In this document: in pieces, positions 15,424 to 23,488 of the stretch
Layout of the letters: every line of letters starts with the position of its first letter
How positions within the stretch are numbered: the first letter of the stretch is position 1
From: Mitsuokella sp. oral taxon 131 str. W9106
Lineage (GTDB): Bacteria > Bacillota > Negativicutes > Selenomonadales > Selenomonadaceae
Direction of reading: 5' to 3'
DNA: 64,000 bases
Assembly: GCF_000469545.1 (NCBI RefSeq)
Contig: NZ_KI273065.1
Coordinates: 1 to 64,000 of the forward strand
The notes under the pieces: model-generated
Told to the model about the DNA's origin: nothing
The model's input: only the letters and a program-made list of their open reading frames with translations
Database searches by the model: none
Made by a program: the position numbers and the translations under genes

Positions 15424-16443
15424 TCATGCCTTTTCGTATGTTGCGAGTTTCTTTTCCATCTGTTTGAGTTTCTTTGCCATTTCAGGCAGATGCTTCATCG
15501 CCGCCTGCATGCGAAGCCACTCCGTATGGCTCTGCACGGGGAAGCCCGCGCAGAAGACGTCTTCCGGCATGTCGCCAATGATGCCGCTGCGCGCCGCATA
15601 GACGGAGTTCGCTCCGATCTTGATATGACCGACCGTGCCGACCTGCCCGCCGAATGTCACATTGTGCCCGACGGTCGTCGATCCTGATATGCCCGTCTGT
15701 GCGACGATGAGGCAGTTTGGACCGATCTTGCAGTTGTGTCCGACATGGACGAGATTGTCGATCTTCGTGCCTTTTCCTATGACAGTCGAGCCCATCGCTG
15801 CGCGGTCAATGCCGTCGTGTGCGCCAACCTCAACATCGTCTTCGAGGACGACATTGCCGACCTGCGGGACTTTCGTATGGATGCCGTCCTTCGTCGTGAA
15901 GCCAAAGCCATCCGAGCCGATGACGGCAGAGCTGTGAATGACGCAGCGCTTCCCGACGCGGCAGTGCTCACGCACGGTCGCACTCGAATAGACGACGGTA
16001 TCCTCGCCGATCTCTGCGTACTGCCCGATATACGTATGTGGGTAGAGCGTGGCGCGGTCGCCGATGACGGCATGGTCGTCAACACAGGCAAACGGCATGA
16101 TACGGATGTCTTTTCCGAGCGTGACGCCCGAACCAATATAGGCTTCATCGCTGACGCCGACCGGAATCGCAAGCTTTGGCGTGAAGAGTTCGAGCAGTCG
16201 CGCAAAAGAAGCGCGCGGATCGTCGACGATAAGCGACGTCTTCGGGAAGCCCGTTATGCCCGGCGGCAACATGACCGCCACTGCCTTCGTATGCTTCGCT
16301 TCCTCGATATGCGGTTCGACGGCAAACGTCAGATCGTGCGCACCCGCCCCCTCGATATTATCGAGCCCTTCAATGACGACGGACGAATCTCCTTCGATCC
16401 GTCCGCCTACGTAATCCGCGATTTCCTGCAATGTCTTCTTCAT
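15424..16443 (-). CDS. lpxD: UDP-3-O-(3-hydroxyacyl)glucosamine N-acyltransferase
   Basis: A 339-aa cytoplasmic enzyme of lipid A synthesis that N-acylates UDP-3-O-acyl-glucosamine. An N-terminal uridine-binding domain (1-100) is followed by a left-handed beta-helix of hexapeptide repeats (about 105-300; for example IGSGVTLGKDIRIMPF and VIGSDGFGF) and a C-terminal helix (MKHLPEMAKKLKQMEKKL). The catalytic histidine is expected in the NLVHVGHNCKIG segment. The start at 16443 (MKKTLQEIAD) is preferred over one 16 codons upstream because of GAAAGGG ahead of it and the family N-terminus. It lies between a Skp-like lipoprotein gene and the lpxL-like gene. Confidence 0.95.
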   Translation of the reverse strand: MKKTLQEIADYVGGRIEGDSSVVIEGLDNIEGAGAHDLTFAVEPHIEEAKHTKAVAVMLPPGITGFPKTSLIVDDPRASFARLLELFTPKLAIPVGVSDEAYIGSGVTLGKDIRIMPFACVDDHAVIGDRATLYPHTYIGQYAEIGEDTVVYSSATVREHCRVGKRCVIHSSAVIGSDGFGFTTKDGIHTKVPQVGNVVLEDDVEVGAHDGIDRAAMGSTVIGKGTKIDNLVHVGHNCKIGPNCLIVAQTGISGSTTVGHNVTFGGQVGTVGHIKIGANSVYAARSGIIGDMPEDVFCAGFPVQSHTEWLRMQAAMKHLPEMAKKLKQMEKKLATYEKA

Positions 16444-16465
16444 GCCGTTTCGCCCTTTCCGCTTC

Positions 16466-16906
16466 TTATTGCAGTTTGCTGATGACCGCATCTGTCACAT
16501 CGACGCAGCCCGTGACCGCCGTCGGCGCTTCTTTGTGGCTGTCAAGAATCGCATCGAGCTTCTTCTCCTTGACGACGGCTGCAGAAGCCGCATCCATTTT
16601 CTGCTGTATCTGGAGCTGATACGACTGCTGAATGCCCGCCATCTTGCGCTGCGCGTCAGCCTGTGCCTTTTGCGCGTCCTCCGGCGAAGTGTTTCCGCCG
16701 TTCTGCAAAGATTGATGTGCTTCTGCGACCACCTCCTGAAGCTTTTGATTTCCTTCATCGGAAATCGACTTGATCTGCGGCGCTTCTTTCATGATGCGAT
16801 CACCGTCTATGTAGCCGAGCCTGACCTGTCCGCAGCCGCTCGCCATGAGCGTCGTTGCCGCAAGTGCCGCAGCGAGGAATCCCATTGTGATTTTATGTTT
16901 TTTCAT
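16466..16906 (-). CDS. Skp/OmpH-like lipoprotein
   Basis: A 146-aa exported protein with a lipoprotein signal ending LMASGC (Cys25), so it should be lipid-anchored, unlike the soluble E. coli Skp. After the anchor comes a Skp-type strand (LGYIDGDRIMKEAPQIKSI) and a long helix rich in Gln, Ala and Lys (about 50-115), suggesting the hairpin arms of a Skp-like chaperone for unfolded OM proteins. The ribosome site (GAAAGAAG) is weak and the gene lies 18 bp after the 374-aa gene, so it likely depends on read-through. It is the third of three Skp-like genes in a row. Confidence 0.8.
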   Translation of the reverse strand: MKKHKITMGFLAAALAATTLMASGCGQVRLGYIDGDRIMKEAPQIKSISDEGNQKLQEVVAEAHQSLQNGGNTSPEDAQKAQADAQRKMAGIQQSYQLQIQQKMDAASAAVVKEKKLDAILDSHKEAPTAVTGCVDVTDAVISKLQ

Positions 16907-16924
16907 GCTTTGCTTCGCTTCTTT

Positions 16925-18049
16925 CTATTCGGATGACTTTTCCGAGGTATTCAAGGCTTCAAGCCCCTGCATCTCCGACAAGAGTTCGTCTGTCACGTCC
17001 TCCGTTCCCGTGCCGATGACAGCGCAAAAGCGGATGGGTGGCGCTCCCGTCCGAAAGGTGCGCGGGAACTGATAGTCCTTCGTCTCGGCATGGCTCGCAA
17101 GAATGAGCGTAAAGTGATGCAGGATCGCGACTTTCGCAGCTCTGCCCGCAATATCGTTGAAAATATGCGTTTCGAGCGTTTGGATCTCACGCTCGACCTG
17201 CTGCAGCGATTCCCGCTCCGCAAGGCGCTTCTGCCTTTCTGTCGAGACGGCCATCTGCGCCTGCATGGCGGCGGCATTGCGATCCTGTACCTCTGTCTTT
17301 TCACGCATCGACGCCGTCTTCTGTGCATCAAGCATCGTCTTCCTATCCGCATGCCATGCAGCGATCTTCGGTCCGAGCACCTTTTGGACATACGCCGCAA
17401 TTTCGGTTTCGTAAGCGTGCAGGAGCTCCATTTGCCGCCTGCCGCGTTCCATCTTCAGGTCATCGAGCTCTGCCTCCCACTGTGCGCGTTCCGCTGCGAG
17501 ATCCTCCGGCTTGTCCCATGGATGGTGCATCGCGCTCTGATTGTCGAGCTTCAAATTGATGTTTAGGATCGCATTGAGGTACTCGGCATCGATCGCCTCT
17601 TTCTGCGCTTCGTACGCCGCGTCATGTTCCTTGCGATACGCTTGTTCGACGTGCGTGCGCTCGCGCTCAAGTTCGGCACGCGCCCCGATGACGGCCTGCG
17701 CATTTTTCTGCCATACAGCATCCTCGAACGGCTTGGCGTCTGTCTCTGGCGGTGCTACGACAAGCGGCATGCGCACGGGATTGGTATCCGCAAGAATGCG
17801 GTCCTGCTGTGCGCGAAGCGTCTTGAGACGCGCATAGTCGGGATGTGCCGCGAGGACGCGCTCCATATCCACCATGCCGATATCCGCCTTTGCGACGGGC
17901 ATCGCCGCCTCATGGTGCGGTATGAGACGCGAGATCGTTACGCCGCCCGCGACGAGCGCTAGGAGCAGGACGGCCGCACCGACGCGCCGTGCCGTCACAT
18001 TCCCGCGTACAGGCTCTTTCTCCTGCGCGCGCTCCTGCTTTTTCTCCAC
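16925..18049 (-). CDS. Membrane-anchored Skp-like coiled-coil protein
   Basis: A 374-aa protein not recognised as a named family. A cytoplasmic N-terminus of about 22 residues precedes one transmembrane helix (about 23-41, AAVLLLALVAGGVTI). The next part, IGMVDMERVLAAHPDYARLKTL, resembles the start of Skp/OmpH domains; a long charged helical region (about 120-320) and a C-terminal portion of mixed structure follow. It is more than twice the length of Skp. The start is GTG at 18049, with GGGAGGGATGAGCC before it; no ATG in frame fits. Between two Skp-like genes it probably acts as an inner-membrane-anchored periplasmic chaperone or envelope spacer. That role is inferred from motif and position. 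Confidence 0.65.
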   Translation of the reverse strand: MEKKQERAQEKEPVRGNVTARRVGAAVLLLALVAGGVTISRLIPHHEAAMPVAKADIGMVDMERVLAAHPDYARLKTLRAQQDRILADTNPVRMPLVVAPPETDAKPFEDAVWQKNAQAVIGARAELERERTHVEQAYRKEHDAAYEAQKEAIDAEYLNAILNINLKLDNQSAMHHPWDKPEDLAAERAQWEAELDDLKMERGRRQMELLHAYETEIAAYVQKVLGPKIAAWHADRKTMLDAQKTASMREKTEVQDRNAAAMQAQMAVSTERQKRLAERESLQQVEREIQTLETHIFNDIAGRAAKVAILHHFTLILASHAETKDYQFPRTFRTGAPPIRFCAVIGTGTEDVTDELLSEMQGLEALNTSEKSSE

Positions 18050-18101
18050 GGCTCATCCCTCCCAGACGCCCATGCTTTCCGTCTTAGCTCTTCTGACAAG
18101 T

Positions 18102-18131
18102 AGTACCGAGCACAAGGATTGGCTCGGTACT
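18102..18131. repeat. Perfect intergenic inverted repeat
   Basis: AGTACCGAGC (18102-18111) and GCTCGGTACT (18122-18131) form a 10-bp perfect stem with a 10-nt loop in the 119-bp gap between two Skp-like genes. No T tract follows on the minus strand, so it looks more like an mRNA-stabilising or processing hairpin than a terminator. Confidence 0.7.
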
Positions 18132-18168
18132 TGATGGCTCCTGTTTCGCGGTCTGCGCCGCACAGAGC

Positions 18169-18636
18169 TTACTTCTTGTTGATCTTATTGATGACGTCCT
18201 GCGTGATGTCCTGCCCGCCGTAGACGACCGTGCTCTTTTCGAGGACAACGGAAAGACCTTTTGTCTCGGAGACTTTCTTGACGGCGTCTTCAATGCTCTG
18301 CTGGATCGGCTCCATGAGTTCCTGATTCTTCTGCTGGAGGCGCTCCTGCGTCTGCTGGTAGTAATCGTTCTTTTCCTGATCGCTCATGTTCGCAGACTTC
18401 TCTTCAAACTCTTTCTGCGCATCCTGGACAGCCGTCTGCATCTCGGCATTCGCGCTTTGGAGCTGCGGATGTTGCTGCGCAATCTGACGGTAGTCGACGA
18501 CGCCGACCGACGAGCTGGCTGCGCTAACGATTCCGGACCCAGACTGCGTGAGCGCAAGGGCAACGACCGAGCCAACGAAGACGAGCGCGATGAGCACGCT
18601 GATGATCTTGACCTGTTTTTTCTGCAAAGTAATCAT
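18169..18636 (-). CDS. OmpH/Skp family periplasmic chaperone
   Basis: A 155-aa protein with an N-terminal hydrophobic segment (about 9-30, IISVLIALVFVGSVVALAL), which may be a signal anchor or cleaved signal; no lipobox is present. The mature part fits OmpH/Skp: SVGVVDYRQIAQQHPQL, a central Gln/Glu-rich helix (about 60-115), then SIEDAVKKVSETKGLSVVLEKSTVVYGG and DITQDVINKINK, the closing strand and helix of the family. Role: holding OM proteins unfolded in the periplasm on the way to BamA. It is the first gene after the internal promoter at 18688-18716. Confidence 0.88.
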   Translation of the reverse strand: MITLQKKQVKIISVLIALVFVGSVVALALTQSGSGIVSAASSSVGVVDYRQIAQQHPQLQSANAEMQTAVQDAQKEFEEKSANMSDQEKNDYYQQTQERLQQKNQELMEPIQQSIEDAVKKVSETKGLSVVLEKSTVVYGGQDITQDVINKINKK

Positions 18637-18687
18637 TACGGTTCTCCTTTTCCCTTTGGGATATAGTGAATACAGAGTACGCTAGTC

Positions 18688-18716
18688 ATTATAGCAAACT
18701 CTCGTTTGCGATTCAA
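18688..18716 (-). promoter_or_regulatory. Internal promoter with dyad in its spacer
   Basis: On the minus strand TTGAAT (18711-18716), exactly 17 bp, TATAAT (18688-18693). The spacer holds a perfect inverted repeat, GCAAAC-GAGA-GTTTGC (18694-18709), abutting the -10. It lies in the 98-bp gap before the first Skp-like gene, so ompH through lpxL can be transcribed separately from bamA and could be repressed at the promoter itself. Confidence 0.72.
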
Positions 18717-18734
18717 GACAGTGCCATTCGCAAA

Positions 18735-20042
18735 TCAGAAATTTCCTACGAGCCTGACCCATCCGGTTTGACGTGAAAACGCATACTCGATGCCAAGGAA
18801 GTCGTGCACCTTGTAGCGGAGTGCGGCTTCTGCCGTGCGATCCGCAAAGCGGTACTCGTACCGCGCAAGCCAAACGGGTGAAATGCGGTAGTCCGCGCCG
18901 AGTATAAACCGCCGGTCCCGTATATCGTAGCGAACCTGTGCCGTCATGTCGCCTATCGCACGCCCATAGCCGAGTTCCCAGCGCCAATCGATGTCCTGCG
19001 GCATGAAATCGATCTGCAGGAATAGCTCATCTTTCCGGCTCAGCATTTGCCCTGCATGGAGTCGAAGCACTATGTCCTGTTCGCGCCTGTGCCCTGCGTT
19101 TTCACTGCGGCCGATATCAAGCCACCCCGTAAGGCGCAGACGATACCGTGCCGTATCGCTGCGGCTCATGACCTGCATGCGCTCAGCCGGCTTGATCGCA
19201 ACGTGCGTCTTCATCTTGGCACGCCGGAAATCGCCCTGCGCGTCGATCGCATCGGCAAAAAGCCGTTCAAAGGCAATGCGATGGCGCGAAACAAATGCGA
19301 CGGGGACACCGACAAGAAGATCCACACGATCCTGCATGAGGCGGCGATGCCCGAGGAGCGCGAAATTCGGCACGGTATCGGAACGCATCGAAAGATCATT
19401 CGTGCGCACGACTGGCAAACGTGGATAAACGGTGAGCTGTACCTCTGCCACGTCATGTTCCGCGATGGCGATATCAAAATCGGGACGAAACTCCGGCAAG
19501 TGCACTGCCATATAGGATTCGAGTGCACGCTTCAGTGCGCCATTCGTCCAGTCCGTTGCCGCAACGGGAAGCCCGCAAAGTGCTTCGTCAAAGACAGACG
19601 AAACACCGCTGAGATCCTCGCGCACGAGCGATTCGACGGCAGGCGGCATTCCGTCCACCGCGATGCTGACCTTGACCGCGCGAACGCAATCCGTCCACGG
19701 GACGAGATGGAGCCGTACCGTGGACGTGATCCCCACCTCGATCCTCACCTGATCGACGGTATAGCCGACGAGCACCTTGTCGAAGACCTGCCCGATAACG
19801 GCTTCGCAGTGCGGCACATTCTCCCGCAAGCCATCGAGTTCCTGTCCGACGAGGAGCTGCTCTGCAATGGCATTTACGCTTTTTTCCATGCGCTTTTCGA
19901 CGATGGGCGGAATGCCATTCGTCGCGGCGACAACGGCTTTCACCTCTGCGACACGCTCAGCCGCTCTTGCCTGCATGGGCAAGAGCAGCACAGCAAAGAC
20001 GAGCAGAAGACATGCACCCGCGTGCGCCCCACAACAACGCAT
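18735..20042 (-). CDS. Outer-membrane protein, unrecognised, after bamA
   Basis: A 435-aa exported protein. Signal peptide about 1-27 (LLLVFAVLLLPMQARA). Residues from about 30 to 240 are mixed alpha/beta with no motif I can name. From about 290 the chain shows alternating beta strands (RYRLRLTGWLDIG, ELFLQIDFMPQ, AQVRYDIRDRRFILGADYRI, WLARYEYRFADRT) and ends RLVGNF with terminal Phe, the pattern of a small OM barrel of roughly eight strands. Its ATG overlaps the bamA stop by one base, so the two are translationally coupled. It may be a dedicated OM partner or substrate of BamA; that is inference only. Confidence 0.75.
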   Translation of the reverse strand: MRCCGAHAGACLLLVFAVLLLPMQARAAERVAEVKAVVAATNGIPPIVEKRMEKSVNAIAEQLLVGQELDGLRENVPHCEAVIGQVFDKVLVGYTVDQVRIEVGITSTVRLHLVPWTDCVRAVKVSIAVDGMPPAVESLVREDLSGVSSVFDEALCGLPVAATDWTNGALKRALESYMAVHLPEFRPDFDIAIAEHDVAEVQLTVYPRLPVVRTNDLSMRSDTVPNFALLGHRRLMQDRVDLLVGVPVAFVSRHRIAFERLFADAIDAQGDFRRAKMKTHVAIKPAERMQVMSRSDTARYRLRLTGWLDIGRSENAGHRREQDIVLRLHAGQMLSRKDELFLQIDFMPQDIDWRWELGYGRAIGDMTAQVRYDIRDRRFILGADYRISPVWLARYEYRFADRTAEAALRYKVHDFLGIEYAFSRQTGWVRLVGNF

Positions 20043-22036
20043 CAGAACGTGCCGCCGACCGTGAAGTGCACGCGTCCGCCGTCCTTGTTGCGGCCATAGT
20101 CAAGACGCAGCGGTCCGAGCGGCGTATTGAGCGCAAGTCCTACGCCGACGCTCACCTTGAGATTATCGGGGACAAGACCATCATCCCATGCACCGCCAAA
20201 ATCCGTAAAGACTGCGCCCTGCACCTTCTTGACGATCGGGAAGCGGTACTCCACCGTGCCGATCGCCATGCGCGAGCCACGGAACTGATCTTCGCGATAG
20301 CCGCGCAGCGTGTCCTGTCCGCCAACGGTAAACTGGTTGAAATAGGACAGATCGCCATGCGCAGCACCGTACTGCGCGCGAAGCGCCAAAACCTGCGCAT
20401 GCCCGACCGGGAAGTAGCGCTGATCTTCGATGGAGAATTTTTGGAACGTAAAGTCCCCGCCGAAACCTGCGAACTCGCCCATCAGGCTCACGCGGCCGCC
20501 CGTATGCGGATCGTAGACATTATCGCGCGTATCGGTGACGTGCAATAGCGTGATGCTGTTCGTCTTGCCAAAATTCGCTTCCTGCCACGCCGCATTGCGG
20601 AACTTCGCCGCATCAGTGCCGCCCGTATGGCGGACGTACTTGTCGTCACGGCTCTTGATCGTGATCGAATTCGTCGAATACTCGCTTACCGGACGGCTGA
20701 GCGATATCTCGCCACCCGCGTACTTGCGCATGTAGCTTTCGTTGAGATCCCCGTTCGAATCGTAATCATCGTATTCGTAGGTACGGTTGTAAACGCGAAG
20801 ACTGATCGCCGTTTCTTTGCTGTCAAGCCATGGATGACGATAGGCGAAGCGATAGCCATGTGCGTCCTTGTCGTCGCCACTGACCTCATACGTCAGGCTC
20901 ACAGCATCGCCTGTGCCGCGGAAGTTCGTGTCGCCGACCGAGAGCATGCCGATGACGCCATCCGCGCTTGAGTAGCCCGCACCGATGCCAAACGAACCCG
21001 TACGCTTCTCCTTGACATCGATCTCCATGACGACGGCATTCGGCGCGACGCCCGGAGTCATCTTCACGTTGACATCCTCGAAGAAGCCAAGGTTGTAGAC
21101 GCGCTGCATGCCGCGGCGCGCCTGCTTCGAGTTGAATGGCTCGCCGGGCTTTTGGCGCATCTCCCGCAGGATGACGCGCTTCTTCGTCTTTTCATTGCCC
21201 TTGACGGTGTATCCTTCAAGATTGCCCTCATTGATCTTGAGCACGAGATTGCCGTCCCGGTCAATATTCATATCCGTGATCTTCGCGAGGATGTAGCCGT
21301 CCTTGCGGTACTGTTCCTGCAGTGCCTGCACGTTCTCATGGAGCACGCGCGTATTCAGGATCTTGCCGACCTCGACCGTGACGAGCGGCATGAGCGTCTC
21401 ATCTTTCTCGACAGTGTTTCCCGTGATCCTCACACTCGCGAGTACAGGATTTTCGAGCATATGGTAGGTGATGACAACACCTTCCGGAACGGTCTCAAAG
21501 GTCGGATAGAGATCGTAGAAATAGCCCGTGTCGTAGATGGCTTCACGATCCTTTTCGAGCATCTGCGAGGCGTAGACATCTCCTGCTTTCATCCTGACAG
21601 CCGCCTTCGCCGTGCCGAGCGTGACATCGCTCGCGCCGTCAAAGACGACGTCGACGACCGTCTGTCCATCGTACTGTTTCAGATTAGCGGTGATCTCGTC
21701 TTCCTGTGGGCGCGTCTTGCTCCAGTTCGCCGTGCGCGGATCGACCTGCGTTTCGCTTTTCTTGTCCGCTGCCCCCATCGTTTTTGCGGAGGCATCTTCC
21801 GCTTTACGCGCAGCTTCCATCCCTGCCGGTGCGGCTTTTGCTTCCGTCTGATCCGAAGCAGGTGCATCTTTAGCAGATGCATCTTTCCCCTCATCCGCCT
21901 GTGCTGCCTCAGTTGCGGCTGCCTGCGCTTCCTGGACGGCGGAAGCCGCTTCCGCATATCCCGTATGCGGCATTGCCGCAACACCCGTTGCAAGCGCTAT
22001 GGCATAGGCAAGTGCACGATACTGTGACTGATCCAA
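20042..22036 (-). CDS. bamA: Outer-membrane assembly factor BamA
   Basis: A 664-aa Omp85 protein that inserts beta-barrels into the OM. A signal sequence (to about TGYAEA) is followed by an Ala/Lys/Asp-rich linker (about 30-110), three POTRA domains (about 115-345; VVDVVFDGASDVTLG, SVRITGNTVEKDETL, GYTVKGNEKTKKRVI) and the 16-stranded barrel. The loop-6 motif is LRGYRED in place of VRGF. The final residue is Phe (FTVGGTF). E. coli BamA has five POTRA domains; three is usual for Negativicutes. The start is TTG at 22036, since GGAGG sits 8 bp ahead of it; a TTG five codons earlier places that ribosome site inside the gene. Confidence 0.95.
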   Translation of the reverse strand: MDQSQYRALAYAIALATGVAAMPHTGYAEAASAVQEAQAAATEAAQADEGKDASAKDAPASDQTEAKAAPAGMEAARKAEDASAKTMGAADKKSETQVDPRTANWSKTRPQEDEITANLKQYDGQTVVDVVFDGASDVTLGTAKAAVRMKAGDVYASQMLEKDREAIYDTGYFYDLYPTFETVPEGVVITYHMLENPVLASVRITGNTVEKDETLMPLVTVEVGKILNTRVLHENVQALQEQYRKDGYILAKITDMNIDRDGNLVLKINEGNLEGYTVKGNEKTKKRVILREMRQKPGEPFNSKQARRGMQRVYNLGFFEDVNVKMTPGVAPNAVVMEIDVKEKRTGSFGIGAGYSSADGVIGMLSVGDTNFRGTGDAVSLTYEVSGDDKDAHGYRFAYRHPWLDSKETAISLRVYNRTYEYDDYDSNGDLNESYMRKYAGGEISLSRPVSEYSTNSITIKSRDDKYVRHTGGTDAAKFRNAAWQEANFGKTNSITLLHVTDTRDNVYDPHTGGRVSLMGEFAGFGGDFTFQKFSIEDQRYFPVGHAQVLALRAQYGAAHGDLSYFNQFTVGGQDTLRGYREDQFRGSRMAIGTVEYRFPIVKKVQGAVFTDFGGAWDDGLVPDNLKVSVGVGLALNTPLGPLRLDYGRNKDGGRVHFTVGGTF

Positions 22037-22083
22037 TCGTATAACCTCCAAAATGCAACGGATTTATAAATCTTTATAAATCC

Positions 22084-22665
22084 TTACTTTTCCCGCAGTG
22101 CTTTTCCTGCGTCTTGCATCAATTTCTGTACCTCCGCATCGGGTACTTTTGCAGCGGGGCCTTGCTGCTGAACAGGCGCTGCGCTCCTCTGCGTCGTCTC
22201 CACGCGTGATGGGGCTGCTGCGCCCTCCTGCACCGGCTCCTTCGGCACCTCGCGGCGTTTCTTTTGTATCGTCTCATCAGCGGCACGCTCTGCCGCAACG
22301 CCCACTTCCGAATGCGGCGCTGCGTCCAGAGGCGCGTTCGGAAGTGGGCGCGCCTCTTTCGGTGCTTCCTCCCGTGCCACCTCGGAGGCGGCAGGTATCT
22401 CGGCTTGTTCTGCCGGCATTCCCACTCGATAGAAGAGTGCCGCTCCCGCTGCAATCAAACAGGCGGCGATAAGCGGCGCACCGCGTCCGAAAAAGCGGCG
22501 CATACGCCCCGGCTTCGTCTCGCGCATGCGGACGAGTTCCGCCTCGGCAAGCATGAGCTTCAACCCGCCGCGCACGCCTTCATCCGCCTGCACGGAAGCT
22601 TCCGCCTCGCCGAGCCAATCGCGCGCTGCACGAATATGGCGCACCTGCTTTTCCTTATCCTTCAT
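22084..22665 (-). CDS. Single-pass membrane protein next to sigma factor
   Basis: A 193-aa protein I do not recognise. The N-terminal 60 residues are charged, helical and cytoplasmic by the positive-inside rule (KPGRMRRFFGRG before the membrane). One transmembrane helix lies at about 62-80 (APLIAACLIAAGAALFYRV). The remainder is a low-complexity Ala/Pro/Glu-rich periplasmic tether with a short C-terminal helix (PDAEVQKLMQDAGKALREK). AGGAGGGC precedes the ATG. It lies between the sigma factor gene (175 bp upstream) and bamA. Topology and position are those of a membrane anti-sigma factor, but no zinc-binding HxxxCxxC motif is present, so this is a hypothesis; it could also be an envelope-spanning accessory. 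Confidence 0.6.
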   Translation of the reverse strand: MKDKEKQVRHIRAARDWLGEAEASVQADEGVRGGLKLMLAEAELVRMRETKPGRMRRFFGRGAPLIAACLIAAGAALFYRVGMPAEQAEIPAASEVAREEAPKEARPLPNAPLDAAPHSEVGVAAERAADETIQKKRREVPKEPVQEGAAAPSRVETTQRSAAPVQQQGPAAKVPDAEVQKLMQDAGKALREK

Positions 22666-22840
22666 CGCCAGCCCTCCTTAAAAGCAGACACCCATCTTAT
22701 ATAGTCCGCTTTCAGCCGCGATTCTCACACCTTGAATGGAGGAGAATCGAGAGATTCCTTTCGATCTCCCTCCATTTCCCTTATATCTTCTAGCGCTCAC
22801 ACTCGATTTCAAGCAAATGCTCCGTATTGCGCTGCGATCC

Positions 22841-23473
22841 TCATTTCCAGTGCTGCATGAATCGCGAAAGCATCCCACGGATGCGCCGGACGCCGCTCTG
22901 CTGCAAACGATAGATATGCGAAGCGCTGACATCGAGTGCATCGGCGACAGACGATACGGGCTCGCTCCGAAGGTACACGCCCTCCAAAACGGCTCTCTCC
23001 TTGCCCGGAAGGCGATCCATCGCCTGATGCAGGCGATTCGTAAGTTCATGCCATTCGGCGAATTCCTGTGCAGACGGCGCGGTATCGACGAGCCGATCCT
23101 TCATCGAGTCCGTGCCGCACACATCCGCCCCTTCCATACACGCGAGATCACGCCGTCCTTCGTGCGCTAGGAAATCCATCATGCGCCCTCGGATGCGGTG
23201 CACGGCAAAGAGGCTGAATGCGACGCCGCGCATCGGGTCGTAGCGTTCCACCGCTTCAATGAGGCCGACGGTTCCCTCCTGGATGAGATCCATGACCGCT
23301 TCCATCGTGCGATACGGGATGGCTTGTTTGAACACGAGCGGCTGATAGGCTTCGATGATGCGCCTTCGCGCCTGTTCGTCGCCGTTCTTTGCCGCGCGCC
23401 AAAGACGCTTCTCCTCTTTTGGCTCCAGCGCCTTGACCTTGGCGAGTTCTGCCAAGTATTCTGCGAGCTGCAC
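22841..23473 (-). CDS. Sigma-70 family RNA polymerase sigma factor
   Basis: A 210-aa sigma factor. Region 2 is clear: ARRRIIEAYQPLVFKQA, then DLIQEGTVGLIEAVERYDP and GVAFSLFAVHRIRGRMMDFL (about 35-105). Region 4 with its helix-turn-helix is at about 150-205 (LPGKERAVLEGVYLRSEPVSSVADALDVSASHIYRLQQSGVRRIRG, read in pieces). Region 3 is reduced. It is neither the housekeeping RpoD nor a short ECF type, and is closest in layout to small alternative factors such as SigB/SigF/FliA relatives. The start is GTG at 23473 with AGGAGG six bases ahead. It sits 15 bp after tamB, inside the OM cluster, so it may direct envelope or stress genes. Confidence 0.9.
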   Translation of the reverse strand: MQLAEYLAELAKVKALEPKEEKRLWRAAKNGDEQARRRIIEAYQPLVFKQAIPYRTMEAVMDLIQEGTVGLIEAVERYDPMRGVAFSLFAVHRIRGRMMDFLAHEGRRDLACMEGADVCGTDSMKDRLVDTAPSAQEFAEWHELTNRLHQAMDRLPGKERAVLEGVYLRSEPVSSVADALDVSASHIYRLQQSGVRRIRGMLSRFMQHWK

Positions 23474-23488
23474 GAAACCCCTCCTTTT

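Noticed and set aside
22737-22774. Terminator after the sigma factor gene
   Set aside because: There is a 14-bp inverted repeat here, but three consecutive mismatches lie in the stem and no T tract follows on the minus strand; the operon probably reads through.
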